A stretch of 64,000 nucleotides of DNA, taken from contig PUQB01000098.1 of assembly GCA_003024785.1 (NCBI GenBank), positions 930,805 to 994,804 of the forward strand. The letters are read 5' to 3'. This stretch comes from Selaginella tamariscina (taxonomy: Eukaryota; Streptophyta; Lycopodiopsida; Selaginellales; Selaginellaceae). Positions 24,730-35,320 of the stretch are shown one piece after another; position 1 is the stretch's first letter, and the number at the start of each line of letters is the position of its first letter. The notes beneath the pieces are model-generated. The model did not search any database. It was not told the DNA's origin and was given only the letters and a program-made list of their open reading frames with translations. The translations under genes were made by a program, and so were the position numbers.

Positions 24730-25070
24730 ACACATTCATCTTAATAATCGAGAGCTCAAGGAGTTTGCCCTGTTAGACACTGGTGCAAATGCATGCTTCA
24801 TGGATGACATTTTGCAACTCAACATGGCATTTCGGTGGTGAAGTTGAAGCGTGCAGTTCCTGTAGAGGTGGCCGATGGGCGTCTGATTGCTTCTGGTGCA
24901 GTTACCCATGCTACCGAACCTCTCTCTTGCAGTCATGGCACATTCAACTGTTCAATTTCCTTCAACTTGATCAAGACTCGGTCGACTCCCATCATTTTGG
25001 GCATGCCATGGTTCGTTGTTGCAAATCCGCAGATCGACTGGAGGTCTAGGACGCTCACGTTTTCCTCTCC
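24730..25070 (+). pseudogene. Aspartic protease of chromovirus D
   Basis: The active site DTGAN lies at 24776-24790, followed by ACFMDD. After a frameshift near 24815 the domain continues (VKLKRAVPVEVADGRLIAS, ILGMPWFVVANPQIDW). It would cleave the gag-pol polyprotein. The frameshift makes this copy inactive as written. Confidence 0.85.
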
Positions 25071-25700
25071 GACAGCTAGGATCAATCCTGTACCTTCCTT
25101 GTGCAGGATACATCCTTAGTATCTGAGGCAGTACAAGCTACAGGATTGACCGTGCCTGTTCCTGTACCAGTGTTGAAGACTCCTCCTCGACAGGATTCAC
25201 CTCATGTCAGTTCCTCAGCACATCCGCAGGCTCTCTCCTCCTGTAAGTTTGCGTTCCTGTACAGGGTTCTTCCAATCCTGTATCAGTGTCGAAGGTTCCT
25301 CCTCAACAGGATCCACCTCCTGTTGATTTCAGCACATTCGCAGGCTTTCCTCACTCCTCGCAACCACGGACTCCTGTACAGGATTCTTCCAATCCTGTAC
25401 ACTTCAACATCACCAGGTTTTCCAATCCTGCCTCTTTCTGTTACCTGCTTCTGTTCCACCCCCAAGATCCTTCCTCTTTTTCAGTCACAGCTCCCTCCTT
25501 CTCCTCTCCGAGTTCTTACCACTACCATGCATGAACTCGCCACTGATCCTGCTCCTTCCACCTTTTTGCCTTTCAAGTAACTCCTACGTCCTCTTCTACC
25601 TTTCCTGTATCCGACTCTCCTGTTTTTCAATCTCCTTCCTACTCCTTCTCCTTCTCCTCCTTCTTCTCTACCATCCAAGTACACGACTTTAAGGACGTTT
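25071..25700 (+). pseudogene. Protease-RT linker of chromovirus D
   Basis: Low-complexity Ser/Pro-rich coding stretch between protease and RT, with frame changes. No conserved domain seen. Confidence 0.55.
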
Positions 25701-27000
25701 TTGACAAGCACAAGGCTGCAGTTCTTCCTGTTCACAGGTCCTACGACTGTCCTATTGATCTTGCGAAGGAAAGACTCCACCGTACCGATTTATGCATTGT
25801 CACCCACAGAGTTGGAGGTTCTTCGTCAGTACATCGAGGACAACTTGGCATCCGGCTTCATTCGTCACTCAAAGTCCCCTGCAGGAGCGCCTATCTTCTT
25901 TGTCAAGAAGAAGGATGGGAGTTTACGTTTGGTTGTGGACTACAGGGGTTTGAATCAAGTCACCATTCGGAATCGGTACCCGTTGCCATTGATCCCGGAA
26001 CTTCTCGATCGGCTGCGAGGAGCAAAGGTGTTCACGAAGATCGACTTACGAGGGGCCTACAACCTTGTACGGATTCGTCCAGGCGATGAGTGGAAGACTG
26101 CCTTTCGTACAAGGTATGGACACTTTGAGTACACGGTAATGCCTTTCGGCCTTACCAATGCCCCAGCCGTGTTCCAACACATGGTGAACGACATCTTTCG
26201 TGACTTCTTGGACCAGTTTGTGGTGATCTACCTCGACGACATTTTGATTTTCTCCAAGGACCAGGCGGCACATGACAAGCATGTACGATTAGTTCTACAG
26301 CGGCTTCGCGAGCATGGCCTGTATGCGAAGTTGGAGAAGTGTTTTTTCGATAGGGATTCTGTGGAGTTCTTGGGCTACATCGTCTCTCCTGCTGGCGTTT
26401 CCATGGACATGCACAAGGTGAAGACCATCGTGGAGTGGGAGAGGCCCAAGTCTGTACGAGATGTACAATGTTTCCTTGGCTTTGCAAACTTCTACAGGCG
26501 GTTCATACAGGACTTCTCCAAGCGTGTACTTCCACTCACGGAACTCACCAAGCGCACAGGGTTTTCTCTTGGTCCGACAAGGCGGAACATGCATTCACAA
26601 CACTCAAGGACGCCTTCACGACAGCTCCGATTTTAGCACATCCTGACCCTTCTCGTCCTTTTTCGTTGAAGCAGATGCCTCGGATTTTGCAGTAGGATCC
26701 GTCCTATCACAAGTTGGAGAAGACAAGTTGCTTCATCCTGTAGCTTTTCACTCTCGTAAGTTCCTTCGGCGGAGATCAATTACGAGATTCATGACAAGGA
26801 ACTCAAGGCCATTGTGGATTCGTTCGAGGAGTGGCGGCATTTCCTGGAAGGTGCTGCACATCCTGTACAAGTTCTTACGGATCACAAGAACCTGGAGTAT
26901 TTCAAACGGCTCGAGTTCTCAGTCGGACAGGCTAGGTGGGCGGTTCCTATCACGTTTTGATTCGTCATCGTCTACAGGCCCGGTTTTCGGAATGGCAAGG
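25701..27000 (+). pseudogene. Reverse transcriptase and RNase H of chromovirus D
   Basis: One open frame to 26636 carries the whole [62 protein letters not shown], and the catalytic YLDD at 26229-26240. A frameshift follows near 26560. RNase H continues in other frames to about 27000. This is the best preserved polymerase in the window. Confidence 0.9.
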
Positions 27001-28611
27001 CGGACGCATTGTCTAGGCGCTCTTACCTTGCACCAAGCCCGGGCGATCCTGCATTTGACTGTCAAAGGCAAGTGTTGTTGGGTCCTGATCGATTCCGGCT
27101 TGCGGCACTGCAGGTTCATCAGGCTCCAGCAAATTCAACACTCCTACAGGACGTCCGTTCGCAGTTGGCTACAGACGACTTGGCAAAGAATGTGTTCTCA
27201 CACATTCATCCTGACGTTGCAAGTTCCTCTTCCTCCAGTTCCCGTCCAGACTACAACCTGTTCACCATACAGGATGGACTCCTGTACCGGGAAGGTCTCC
27301 TGTACGTTCCTGTTGGTATTTCCAGGACTCGTGTGGTACAGGATTGTCATGATACCCCGGCTACAGGACATTTTGGTGTGGCCAAGACAGTGGAGTTGGT
27401 GACTCGCAACTATTGGTGGCCTGGGTTGCGAGGTTTTGTGGAGAGGTTTGTACGGAGTTGTGACACTTGTAACAGGTCGAAGATGCCTCATCATGCACCC
27501 TCTGGTCTTCTTCGTCCTCTTCCTGTTCCTTCTGCTCCTTGGAGATCCATTTCTATGGATTTCCTCACAGATCTTCCTCCTCTCGTGGATTCGATGCAGT
27601 TCTTGTGGTGGTTGACCGTTTCACCAAGCAGGCTCATTTCCTACCCTGCAACAAGACAGCTACAGGTCAGACAACTGCCGAGTTGGTGATCCTGAGGTGT
27701 TCCGACATCATGGTCTTCCTGAGAGCATTGTTTCCGATCGAGGTCCACAATTCATGTCCAAGTTTTGGCGAGAGCTTCTTCGGAGTCTACAGGTTAAAGC
27801 GGATCTTTCTTCAGGATATCACCCACAAACCGATGGGCAGTCCGAACGCACAATTCAGACCTTAACAGTATCTTCGTTGCTTCATCAGTTACCAGCAGGA
27901 CAACTGGTTGGACCTTCTTCCAATGGCGGAGTTTGCCTACAACAACTCCGTTCACGCATCTACAGGACAGACACCTTTCTTTGCTCTTACAGGCCACCAT
28001 CCACGTTTTGACTTTGCTCCTCCCGCTTCTCCTTCTTCCGCTCCTGCAGTACAGGATCGTCTTCAGCATCTTCGGCAGGTACAGGATGATCTCCAGGTTC
28101 ATCTTCAGCAGGCACAGGAACGATACAAGCATCATGCTGATGCTCACCGTCAGCCGACCTGCATACAATTGGTGATCTCGTGTGGCTTCTTCGTCGACAC
28201 ATTCGCACCAACAGGCCTTCTTCTAAGTTGGATTTTCAACGATTGGGCCCTTACAGGATCGTGGCGGAGGTAAATCCTGTAGCTTTCCGACTCGAGTTAC
28301 CATCCACGGTGAAACTTCATCCTGTGTTTCACACCTCCTTCGTCTCCTTCCTCGGTCGTGTTTCTTCTCCTCCCCCTCCTGTGGTCATTGACACTGAACC
28401 TGAGTACGAAGTTGCAGCCATCCTTGATTCTCGTCTTCATCGCCGCCAACTCCAATACTTGGTGGATTGGAAAGGTTATTGCCTACTGATCGCACTTGGG
28501 AACCTGCATCCAACTTACTCCATGCTTCTTCCAAGGTTGCTGCCTTCCATCGGCATTATCCTGCTAAACCAGGTCCCAAGACTCGTGGAACTCGTCTTAG
28601 GGAGGAGGTGC
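27001..28611 (+). pseudogene. Integrase and chromodomain of chromovirus D
   Basis: The zinc finger spans about 27340-27480 (H and H in HDTPATGHFGV, then CDTCNRSKMP). The core follows with frameshifts near 27580, 27680 and 27880 ([32 protein letters not shown]). The C-terminal chromodomain is near 28400-28530 (YEVAAILDSRLHRRQLQYL, VDWKGY, then DRTWEPASNLL in another frame). Chromodomains direct integration to modified histones. The polypurine tract GGGAGGAGGTGC ends at 28611. Confidence 0.88.
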
Positions 28612-29247
28612 TGTCACACCCGATACAATACAGGATTCCGGATACAGGATTCCGGATACAGGATATGGGTTGCAGGACTTTCCTACAGATATTCCTACCA
28701 GGATCCGGACACATGATACGGTTGGAGGATATGCCACAGGATATGCCTAGAGGATAAGGGACATGTGGACTCATCTTAGCCTCTGCATGCATGCAATCAC
28801 TTTGCATGCATGCAACCACTTTTAGCACTCATGCCTAGATTAGCTCTTGGAGTTGTGAGCATAAAAGCTCCGACCTAATTGTTGTACAATCAGTTACTAT
28901 CAACACCAGTCTTACTACGATCAATCTCGTCTTGTCTTGTTCTTGTCTTGTTTCCTGTCTTGCTCCTGTCTCGCTCTTGTTTCCTGTCTGCTTCTGGATC
29001 CTGTCCTGTTCTTGGATCCTGTCCTGCTCCTGTCTTGTTCCCGGATCCTGTCCTATTTCTGTCTTTTCCTGGATCCTGTCCTATTTCTGTCTTATTCCTG
29101 GATCTTGTCTTGCTCCCGATCCTATCTTGCTTCTGGATCCGTCCTGTTCCTGTTCCTAGTTGTCCTGCTCTCGGTCCTATTCCTGAGTCAAGCCTTCCTG
29201 TTCTTGGAATCCTGCTCTCTTCTTGGTTTCTGGATCGTGGCTTGACA
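28612..29247 (+). mobile_element. 3' LTR of chromovirus D (636 bp)
   Basis: It starts TGTCACACCCGATAC and ends GTGGCTTGACA, so its termini are TGTCA/TGACA. Compared with the 5' LTR it has an extra TGCATGCATGCAA duplication near 28790 and extra CCTGTCCTATTTCTGTC units near 29050. TATA-like GCATAAAAGC lies at 28858. Confidence 0.9.
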
Positions 29248-29252
29248 GCATT

Positions 29253-30360
29253 TGCACCAGTTTCTAACTGGGCAAACTCCTTGAGCTCTCGATTATTGAG
29301 GCGAATGTACAGGAAACTTGAGTGATGGAATGGTATGAGCAACACCAATGAAGTATGCACTTACGTCCAACTTCGCGGCTCCTAGATGAAGTGGACATTG
29401 AAGTTTTCCAATTGAACTTCAGCTTCAACTTCACGCATCTTGAACTTCCTGGCTTTAATTGGATATTCTACCACCTTGTGTCCTACTTCATCACAATATA
29501 AAGCATAAGTTCTTACCACGACAACATTGCTTCTCAGCAGCTGAAAGTGGGCCATGCTTGTATTTGTCAACCTCCATAGGAACTACTCCAAAAGGTGTCA
29601 TAGTAACATGTGCTATGGCTATAGGATTGGCTTGCAGGAACTGTTGACAAGATTTTTCCTAATGACGCTTGAACAAATAGTTGTCGCATCGAACGGCCTA
29701 TTACATGATCTCTGCTAAGGTTTGAGCATCTAGTAATGTAAGGAGAAGGTCCTTCACATCATCCCTCAACCCAAAACGGAAGTGTTCGATCAATGCAGTC
29801 TCGTCCTATGGAATGTTCGTGCAAAGTTGTTGAAATTCGGATGCATATATGGAAATTGGTCGGAATCCTTGTGTGAGCTTATGTAACTTCGTACATGCAG
29901 AACATACTTATTGGGATCTCTAAAGCAGGCTTCAAAGGCAGCCACGAATCCTTCAAAGTCTTTCATCAATGGTTTGTCACGCTCCAGCAAAGGGGCAACC
30001 CAAGCCCGTGGAGATCCAACTAGTAAGGATGCCAAAAGGCCAATCTTTTTGCATCAGTCAAGTAGCAGTGTGGTTGCATGCGGATCAAAAGCCTGATCTG
30101 ATTCAGAAAACCTTGAAAATCAGCACGATTGCCACTGAACTTCTCTGGCATGCTGACCTTTGGCTCTAAAGAAGAGTTCGATGGAGAGGAAACCACGGAT
30201 GCTTGAGAGAGAGCCTACGCATCAGCCTTGGAGGATGCATCAACAGCTGCATGTGCCGCATTTGTGGAACCTTGCAGATCTGTGACCACTTGGCACAAAG
30301 TGGCCAGCTCATGAAGCAACATTTGGTGCTCGTGTTGAAATTGCTCAAAATCTGTTATGA
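29253..30360 (-). pseudogene. gag and protease start of chromovirus C
   Basis: gag starts near 30355. The core (MPEKFSGN...) and MASLLVGSPRAWVAPLLER follow near 30035. The zinc knuckle near 29470 reads YALYCDEVGHKVVEY, so two of its three cysteines are gone. The protease active site near 29270 reads ETGAN instead of DTGAN. The element is clearly dead. Confidence 0.8.
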
Positions 30361-30454
30361 TTCGTAAAAGAAAAAAGGAAAACAAGAGGGAAAAATTAAG
30401 GAGGAAAAGAAGTAACTAAAAATCAAGGAGTTATGAAAGCAGTTACTATCAAAC

Positions 30455-30843
30455 TATCAGCCATCATCCAAGAGTAAGGAGCTTGACTCAAGAGCAGAAC
30501 AAAAACTAAGAACAAGATGAGAACATGAGGCTAGGAGCAAGACAAGAACACGACAAGAACATGAGGCAAGAAGCAAGACAAGAACATGACAAGAATGATC
30601 GTACAATGACTGGTGTTGATAGTAACTAATTGTACAACAATTAGGTCGGAGCTTTTATACTCACAACTTCAAGAGCTAAACTAGGCCTGAGCTAATCTAA
30701 TCATGAGCTAAAAATAGTATCCTTATCATGTAGGTATATCCTGTAAGCATATCCTATAGGTATATCCTATAGGCATATCCTGTAGGTATATCCTGTAAGC
30801 ATATCATGTATCCCGTATCCTGTATCTTGTATCGGGTCGTGCA
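30455..30843 (-). mobile_element. 5' LTR of chromovirus C (389 bp)
   Basis: On the - strand it starts TGCACGACCCGATAC at 30843 and ends TGATA at 30455, followed by the GTTTGATAGTAACTGC leader shared with element D. It is rich in TAGGTATATCCTG-type short repeats. Confidence 0.8.
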
Positions 30844-30848
30844 GACTT
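30844..30848. repeat. Target site duplication GACTT, right copy
   Basis: Matches 18959-18963 and marks the outer end of element C. Confidence 0.85.
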
Positions 30849-31692
30849 CACTAATATCTAAAACTATTGCAAGAAATACACGTCTTGATGTTTAATCACC
30901 TTATGCAATTGAGTTAAGGTAAGAAATATAGGATTCTAATCCTTATTAGTTAGCATTTCCATCCTGAGTGTCATTTTTTTAACATCCTCTTTGTCCATTG
31001 CTAGTGTGATTCAATTATCCCTGAATCCCCACATGTTTATAAAATCATTCCATACCTAACACAAAGTCAATGGTTGATGGTGGTTTGACCACTGTCAAAC
31101 TGCCAGTTGGCATGAATGAGCAACAGGACGAAGCGGCCAAGCAATGAAGGTATCACAAGTACGGATTGACGGCGACAGCTGTTAGGCGGTGCTTAATTAG
31201 GCGTAGATCCAATCGTCCGGATCAACTACCAAGGTACTCGAGACAACACACATAAGAGAGGCACATAAATGTTACAAGCAGGACTATCACAAGGCAATAG
31301 ACCAATGAGAAAGCAATTCTTGATTTGAACATGAACTACCCTTGTTATATTATTAAAAAACTTTATCAAAATTAATCTTTATTTCATTCATTTTTATTAC
31401 ATCCAAATTCAATCAACAAGCTAGACTAGTTAATATGAAATTATATGTTGTTCCAGTATCGATCATCATTCGGACTCGGTCCCCTCATATTTTTTCTGTA
31501 AAATATAATAAAGGGTCAGTTTTATCTTAAATAGCAAATAAGGCAAGTTGTGTTTGGCATAACATTACCTCTTTGACTCGTCTTCCAAAATCTTTAAGCA
31601 TTTTAGGTTCAACAACTTTTTCTTTTATCATCGCTTTGAAGTGTCCCGATTGTTATGACGGTGTCCAACACACTTTAATAATATGACCGTAT
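30849..31692 (-). pseudogene. Chromovirus B continued: protease and adjacent region
   Basis: On the - strand the protease active site IDTGTTYNFI is encoded around 31437-31463 (DTG at 31452-31460) and the later block LGMEWF near 31045. Upstream, near 31640-31560, a gag-protease spacer is readable. An LTR fragment splits the protease at 31071-31313, and element E ends the segment at 31693. Confidence 0.7.
31071..31313 (+). mobile_element. U3 fragment of a TGGTTGATGG-type LTR inside chromovirus B protease
   Basis: It starts TGGTTGATGGTGGTTTGACC and follows the LTR of element G (12178 onward) for about 240 bp, stopping before the TATA box. Without it the B protease has normal spacing between its two blocks. 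The right boundary is approximate. Confidence 0.6.
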
Positions 31693-31736
31693 TGTTAAAC
31701 AGGAAAACAGGAAACCTCACCTTTTCCTGTTTAACA
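31693..31736 (+). mobile_element. 5' LTR remnant of element E (44 bp)
   Basis: It begins TGTTAAACAGG and ends CCTTTTCCTGTTTAACA directly before the PBS-like TTTGGCGACCACAG. Only the two ends of the LTR remain, while the 3' LTR is about 530 bp, so most of it has been deleted. Confidence 0.65.
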
Positions 31737-31849
31737 TTTGGCGACCACAGAGGGATTTGCCATTGCAGTGTTAACATTCATTGAGAAAAGAGGCTAAAAA
31801 GATAGAATTTTCATTCTAAAAAAGGCTTAGAAGGTGTAGAGCTGGATGT

Positions 31850-33500
31850 ATAGGAGAAGGAATGAATGGAGCCATGGAGAAACCATCATCCTGATCCAGC
31901 ATTAGCTAATCAGAGGAACCAAAGGCAGGCCAATAGAGTGGCTGCCCAATAGCAACCTGAATCTAACGAAAATAGACATTAAAATATCCTTGGGAAGATA
32001 GTAGAGGATATTGCAGAAACAATACAGAAATCTAAGCATGATCCAGAGAATTGGAGGCAGTATTAAACAACTAATTTAGAGGAAATTGTGAGAGAGTGCC
32101 TGTTCAAATACCGAGATTGCAAAGAGTAGGATCTCCTGAGAACTCCCGGAAAGGAAGGGAGGAAGGTGTAAGAGGAAATACACCAGAGCAAAGGATTATT
32201 ATAAATATGGCACTTTTCTCGAGAATGTTTTGGGGTACGGTGATGTATCCCACATTCTCTACAGGAAAGAAGGAGAATCCGAAAATACATTTACAACAAT
32301 TTAAAGAGGTAGTAAAACTGTATAAGGTGATGGATGCAGAAAAGCTGCTTATATTTCCACATACATTGAAAAGAAATGCCTCTTATTGGTATTATGATCT
32401 TAAAAAAAAAGTTAGAGAGGATTATCAGAAGGTTACTGATGCTTTTAAGGAATATTTCAGAAAGAAGGAATTACTGGAGGAACATTTAGAGAAGTTAAGA
32501 ACTATCCTTCAAGGCAAAATAAAAAGATAGATAAATATACACACCGTTTTAAGAAACATAAGAAAAAGTGTAAGGCATATGTAAAGGAGGATGCCTTATT
32601 GCAATGGTATAAGCAAGGGTTGTTAAAACCATATAGAGATTTAGCACTCACTATTAATGAAATGATAGAGAGGATCTTATTACTTCAATTAAAAATATAT
32701 GAGAAGAAGAGAAGGCAAATAAAAAAGATTGCAGAAGGAAAGCCTGAAAGTATATAGAAAGGACGAAAGGAGGAGGAGGCTGATGTAGTAAAGGTTCATA
32801 AATATCTAATAGATGAGAAAGCATTAGCTTAAATGATGAAAACTTTGAAAGGAATGACAATTAAGGAGGAGATAAAGGCAAAAGTATGGTGCACTAAATG
32901 TAATAATCCTGGCCATATAGTGGAGGAATGTAGGCTGCAACTACCTACATGCCAAATATGTGAAAAGGAAGGACATGTGGCTCGGAATTGCAGGTAGTTC
33001 CTGAACCAGAATGTGGCTCGTATAGAGAGATAATGGAAAATGGAGGAATGTCCACCTCCTAGAAGGTTCCCACTTAATAGGAACCATGGGAATGATAAAA
33101 ATAATAATGTTATTCCTTTATGAGAACAGAAATCATATATCATATGGCAGAAGGAATCACATTCCTTATTAGAATAGGAACTTTGGATATTATAAGAGAA
33201 GGAATGATGTTCCTTACGAAAACAGAGAGGATAGGTATTACGGAGAAAGGAATGGTCTATACAATGGAAACAGAAGGATAGATCCTATAGAGAAAGAAAT
33301 GATAAATAATATAGGGGAGAAGAAAGACCTTATCAAGGTCAAAGAGGTAGAAATAAGCAATATAATCAGATAAGTGATAGACAAGGATCACAGGGTAGGA
33401 ATTTTTCTTCCTAAGTTTATTATACATGTGGTGAAAAAGGACAATCTCTAGGAATGTCCTAGGTGGAATGTACAACCTCCTACTTCTACTAGGATGACTA
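31850..33500 (+). pseudogene. gag of element E
   Basis: A long open stretch (32096-32530) holds the retrotransposon gag core (NPKIHLQQFKEVVKLYKVMD, ASYWYYDLKKK). Two CCHC knuckles follow: CTKCNNPGHIVEEC at 32890-32931 and CQICEKEGHVARNC at 32950-32991. A third, broken knuckle lies near 33420. Several stops interrupt it. Confidence 0.8.
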
Positions 33501-33504
33501 ATGT

Positions 33505-34372
33505 TGGTTGATGGCTAGGTGCTCCTTAGCAACAAGGTGGAGGTCTATAGGGGGACAACCAAAGGTCCTAGGAGAAGGTGCGGGGGTCCCGCAGAGGAGG
33601 TGCGGGGGTCCCATGGAGAAGGTGCGGGGGTCCCGCAGAGGTGCATAGGTCCTAGGAGGAAGGCCAAAGGTCCACAAGAGGACAACTAGGGGCATTAATG
33701 AGCCCTAGTTATGGCAGTGATGGCGATAGGTCATCATGAGGAAGGACGATATAGGTGGCCATCATAAGATTCCAGGAAGTAAGTGAATGATGGTGACATG
33801 GTTGATTGCCAACCATTGGACCATGTGGCAAGTGTCGATTAGACTATAAAAGGGGATTGGCTTCAACACAAGGGGAGGGATCGACAGAGGAACATACATT
33901 CATATAAGGTTTCTAGCAGGCTCTCCCACAATAGCAAACAACATGGGTGCCCCTGGCTACACCAATAGCCAGGGACGCCCAACCCAATGTAGCATAGATC
34001 TTAGCATAGCTAAATAGGCTCTTCCCCTTCGTATGGGAGTGGAAGTATTCTTCTTTCCTAAATAGATCCTAGTTCTTCTTCTCCATAATATGATACAAGG
34101 TGATCATTGGCTGGCTGCCAGCCATGGGAGCCCACAGACAGCCACGGCGTTCCATCCGCCACTAGACCCAACGAACCCAATGTCTAGCAACCAAAAGGGT
34201 GGACTACATTAGAGGAACTCCCTCCAGGCACACATCCACCGAGAGGCTCCATGTGGACCCCCTAGGGGGGACCCCCCCCCGCATGTCTGGAGTGTGGGCG
34301 TTGGCAACAACGCTCTGGCAACTCCACATCTAGGGAACACAATAGTCCACCAGCGCAAGGTTGAGACGACCA
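33505..34372 (+). mobile_element. Solo LTR (868 bp) inside element E
   Basis: It begins TGGTTGATGGCTAGG and ends GAGACGACCA. It is flanked by AATGT at 33500-33504 and at 34373-34377. A TATA box, GACTATAAAAGGGG, lies at 33843, and a GTGCGGGGGTCCC minisatellite at 33577-33640. The TGGTTGATGG start links it to the LTRs of elements G and F. A lone LTR with a 5-bp duplication indicates LTR-LTR recombination after insertion. Confidence 0.85.
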
Positions 34373-34377
34373 AATGT

Positions 34378-35320
34378 GTAGCCTACAACACTACTAATTC
34401 AGATAGAGAAAGGAAAAGATGAGTATCCACTCGTTGCAAGGGCAATTATAGCTCTTCAAAGGAATAACAAGGAATCCTCTTGTTATGGAGAAGGAGAGGT
34501 AGGTACTATTCCTAACAAGAACGAGAGCTTGTTACAGGAGAATGTAAATGAGCAGGAACAGAATCCTGACCGAAAAGGTCGGACTGATAATGAATCAGAA
34601 GGTATAGAAGGTGCTATAGATAAAGTAAACAAGGTTTTTTAGTATTACCATTACAAGATAGAGATAATGGACTCCATGTATCACCAAGCTATATAATCAG
34701 GAGGTAAAGGTTACGCTTGGACAAGTTGTATAGGTAGCTCCTTACATAAGAAACTAGATATTGAATGCATTAAGTCTGGTTTAGCAAACATCACCTTCAA
34801 GTGAAGGATATACAGTTTGTAAAATGGATAAGGAAGTACTGTATGAAGTGATTATGATGGACATGTTCCTTGCATCACAGTATATGTGAGCAGGAATAAG
34901 TTAAAGAGAGTGTTAATAGATGGAGGTTCAGGGGTGAATTTTATTGAAGAAGGTGAATGTAAAAGGATGGGTTTAGGACCAATCCAACCTACCTCATTTA
35001 ACTTTAAAATGGCCAATCAAAGAAGTGTAAGGCCGTTAGGTATAGTGAGAGCGGTTACTATATCCGTGAAAGGACTTCAATTTAAAATGTCCTTAATAAT
35101 CCTACGAATGGAAGGACAAGATGCTACATATACTATGTTGTTAGGCCGACCTTGGCTTAAGATTGCCCACGTTGTGCAGGATTGGGGCTTAGGAAAAATG
35201 ACAATAGGACAAGGTGAGGATATCTATACTTATATTAAGAGATATCTAGCAAAGAAGGATAGACCAATTACATTGGAAGGATATGATTGGATGCAGGGCT
35301 TAGATGATAAGGAATAAGAG
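34378..35320 (+). pseudogene. Protease of element E
   Basis: The open frame at 34886-35317 contains an aspartic-protease active site, IDGGSGVNFIEEGE (Asp codon at 34919-34921), then MLLGRPWLK, the usual C-terminal block. DGGS rather than DTGS is common in Tat-like elements. The upstream part (34378-34885) is the gag-protease spacer with stops. Confidence 0.8.

Larger units (their letters stand above)
23016..29247 (+). mobile_element. Chromovirus D (Ty3/Gypsy), near full length
   Basis: The youngest element of the nest, on the + strand: 5' LTR 23016-23588, gag 23683-24660, protease 24730-25070, RT/RNase H 25700-27000, integrase 27000-28300, chromodomain 28390-28600, PPT and 3' LTR 28612-29247. 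A GCATT target duplication flanks it. All domains are recognisable, but several frameshifts break the frame, so the copy is probably not autonomous. The Gypsy chromovirus group is clear from the integrase-linked chromodomain; I do not assign the clade. Confidence 0.92.
18964..30843 (-). mobile_element. Chromovirus C (Ty3/Gypsy), split by element D
   Basis: A complete but decayed element on the - strand. The 5' LTR is 30455-30843, gag about 30360-29400, protease 29330-29253 continued at 23010-22742, RT, RNase H, integrase and chromodomain 22000-19312, and the 3' LTR 18964-19300. It is flanked by GACTT on both sides, where it entered element B. Element D interrupts it at 23015/29253. Its proteins are close relatives of those of D. 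Confidence 0.9.

Noticed and set aside
28879-29360. Open frames of 148-156 residues on both strands
   Set aside because: They are products of the 3' LTR minisatellite of element D.
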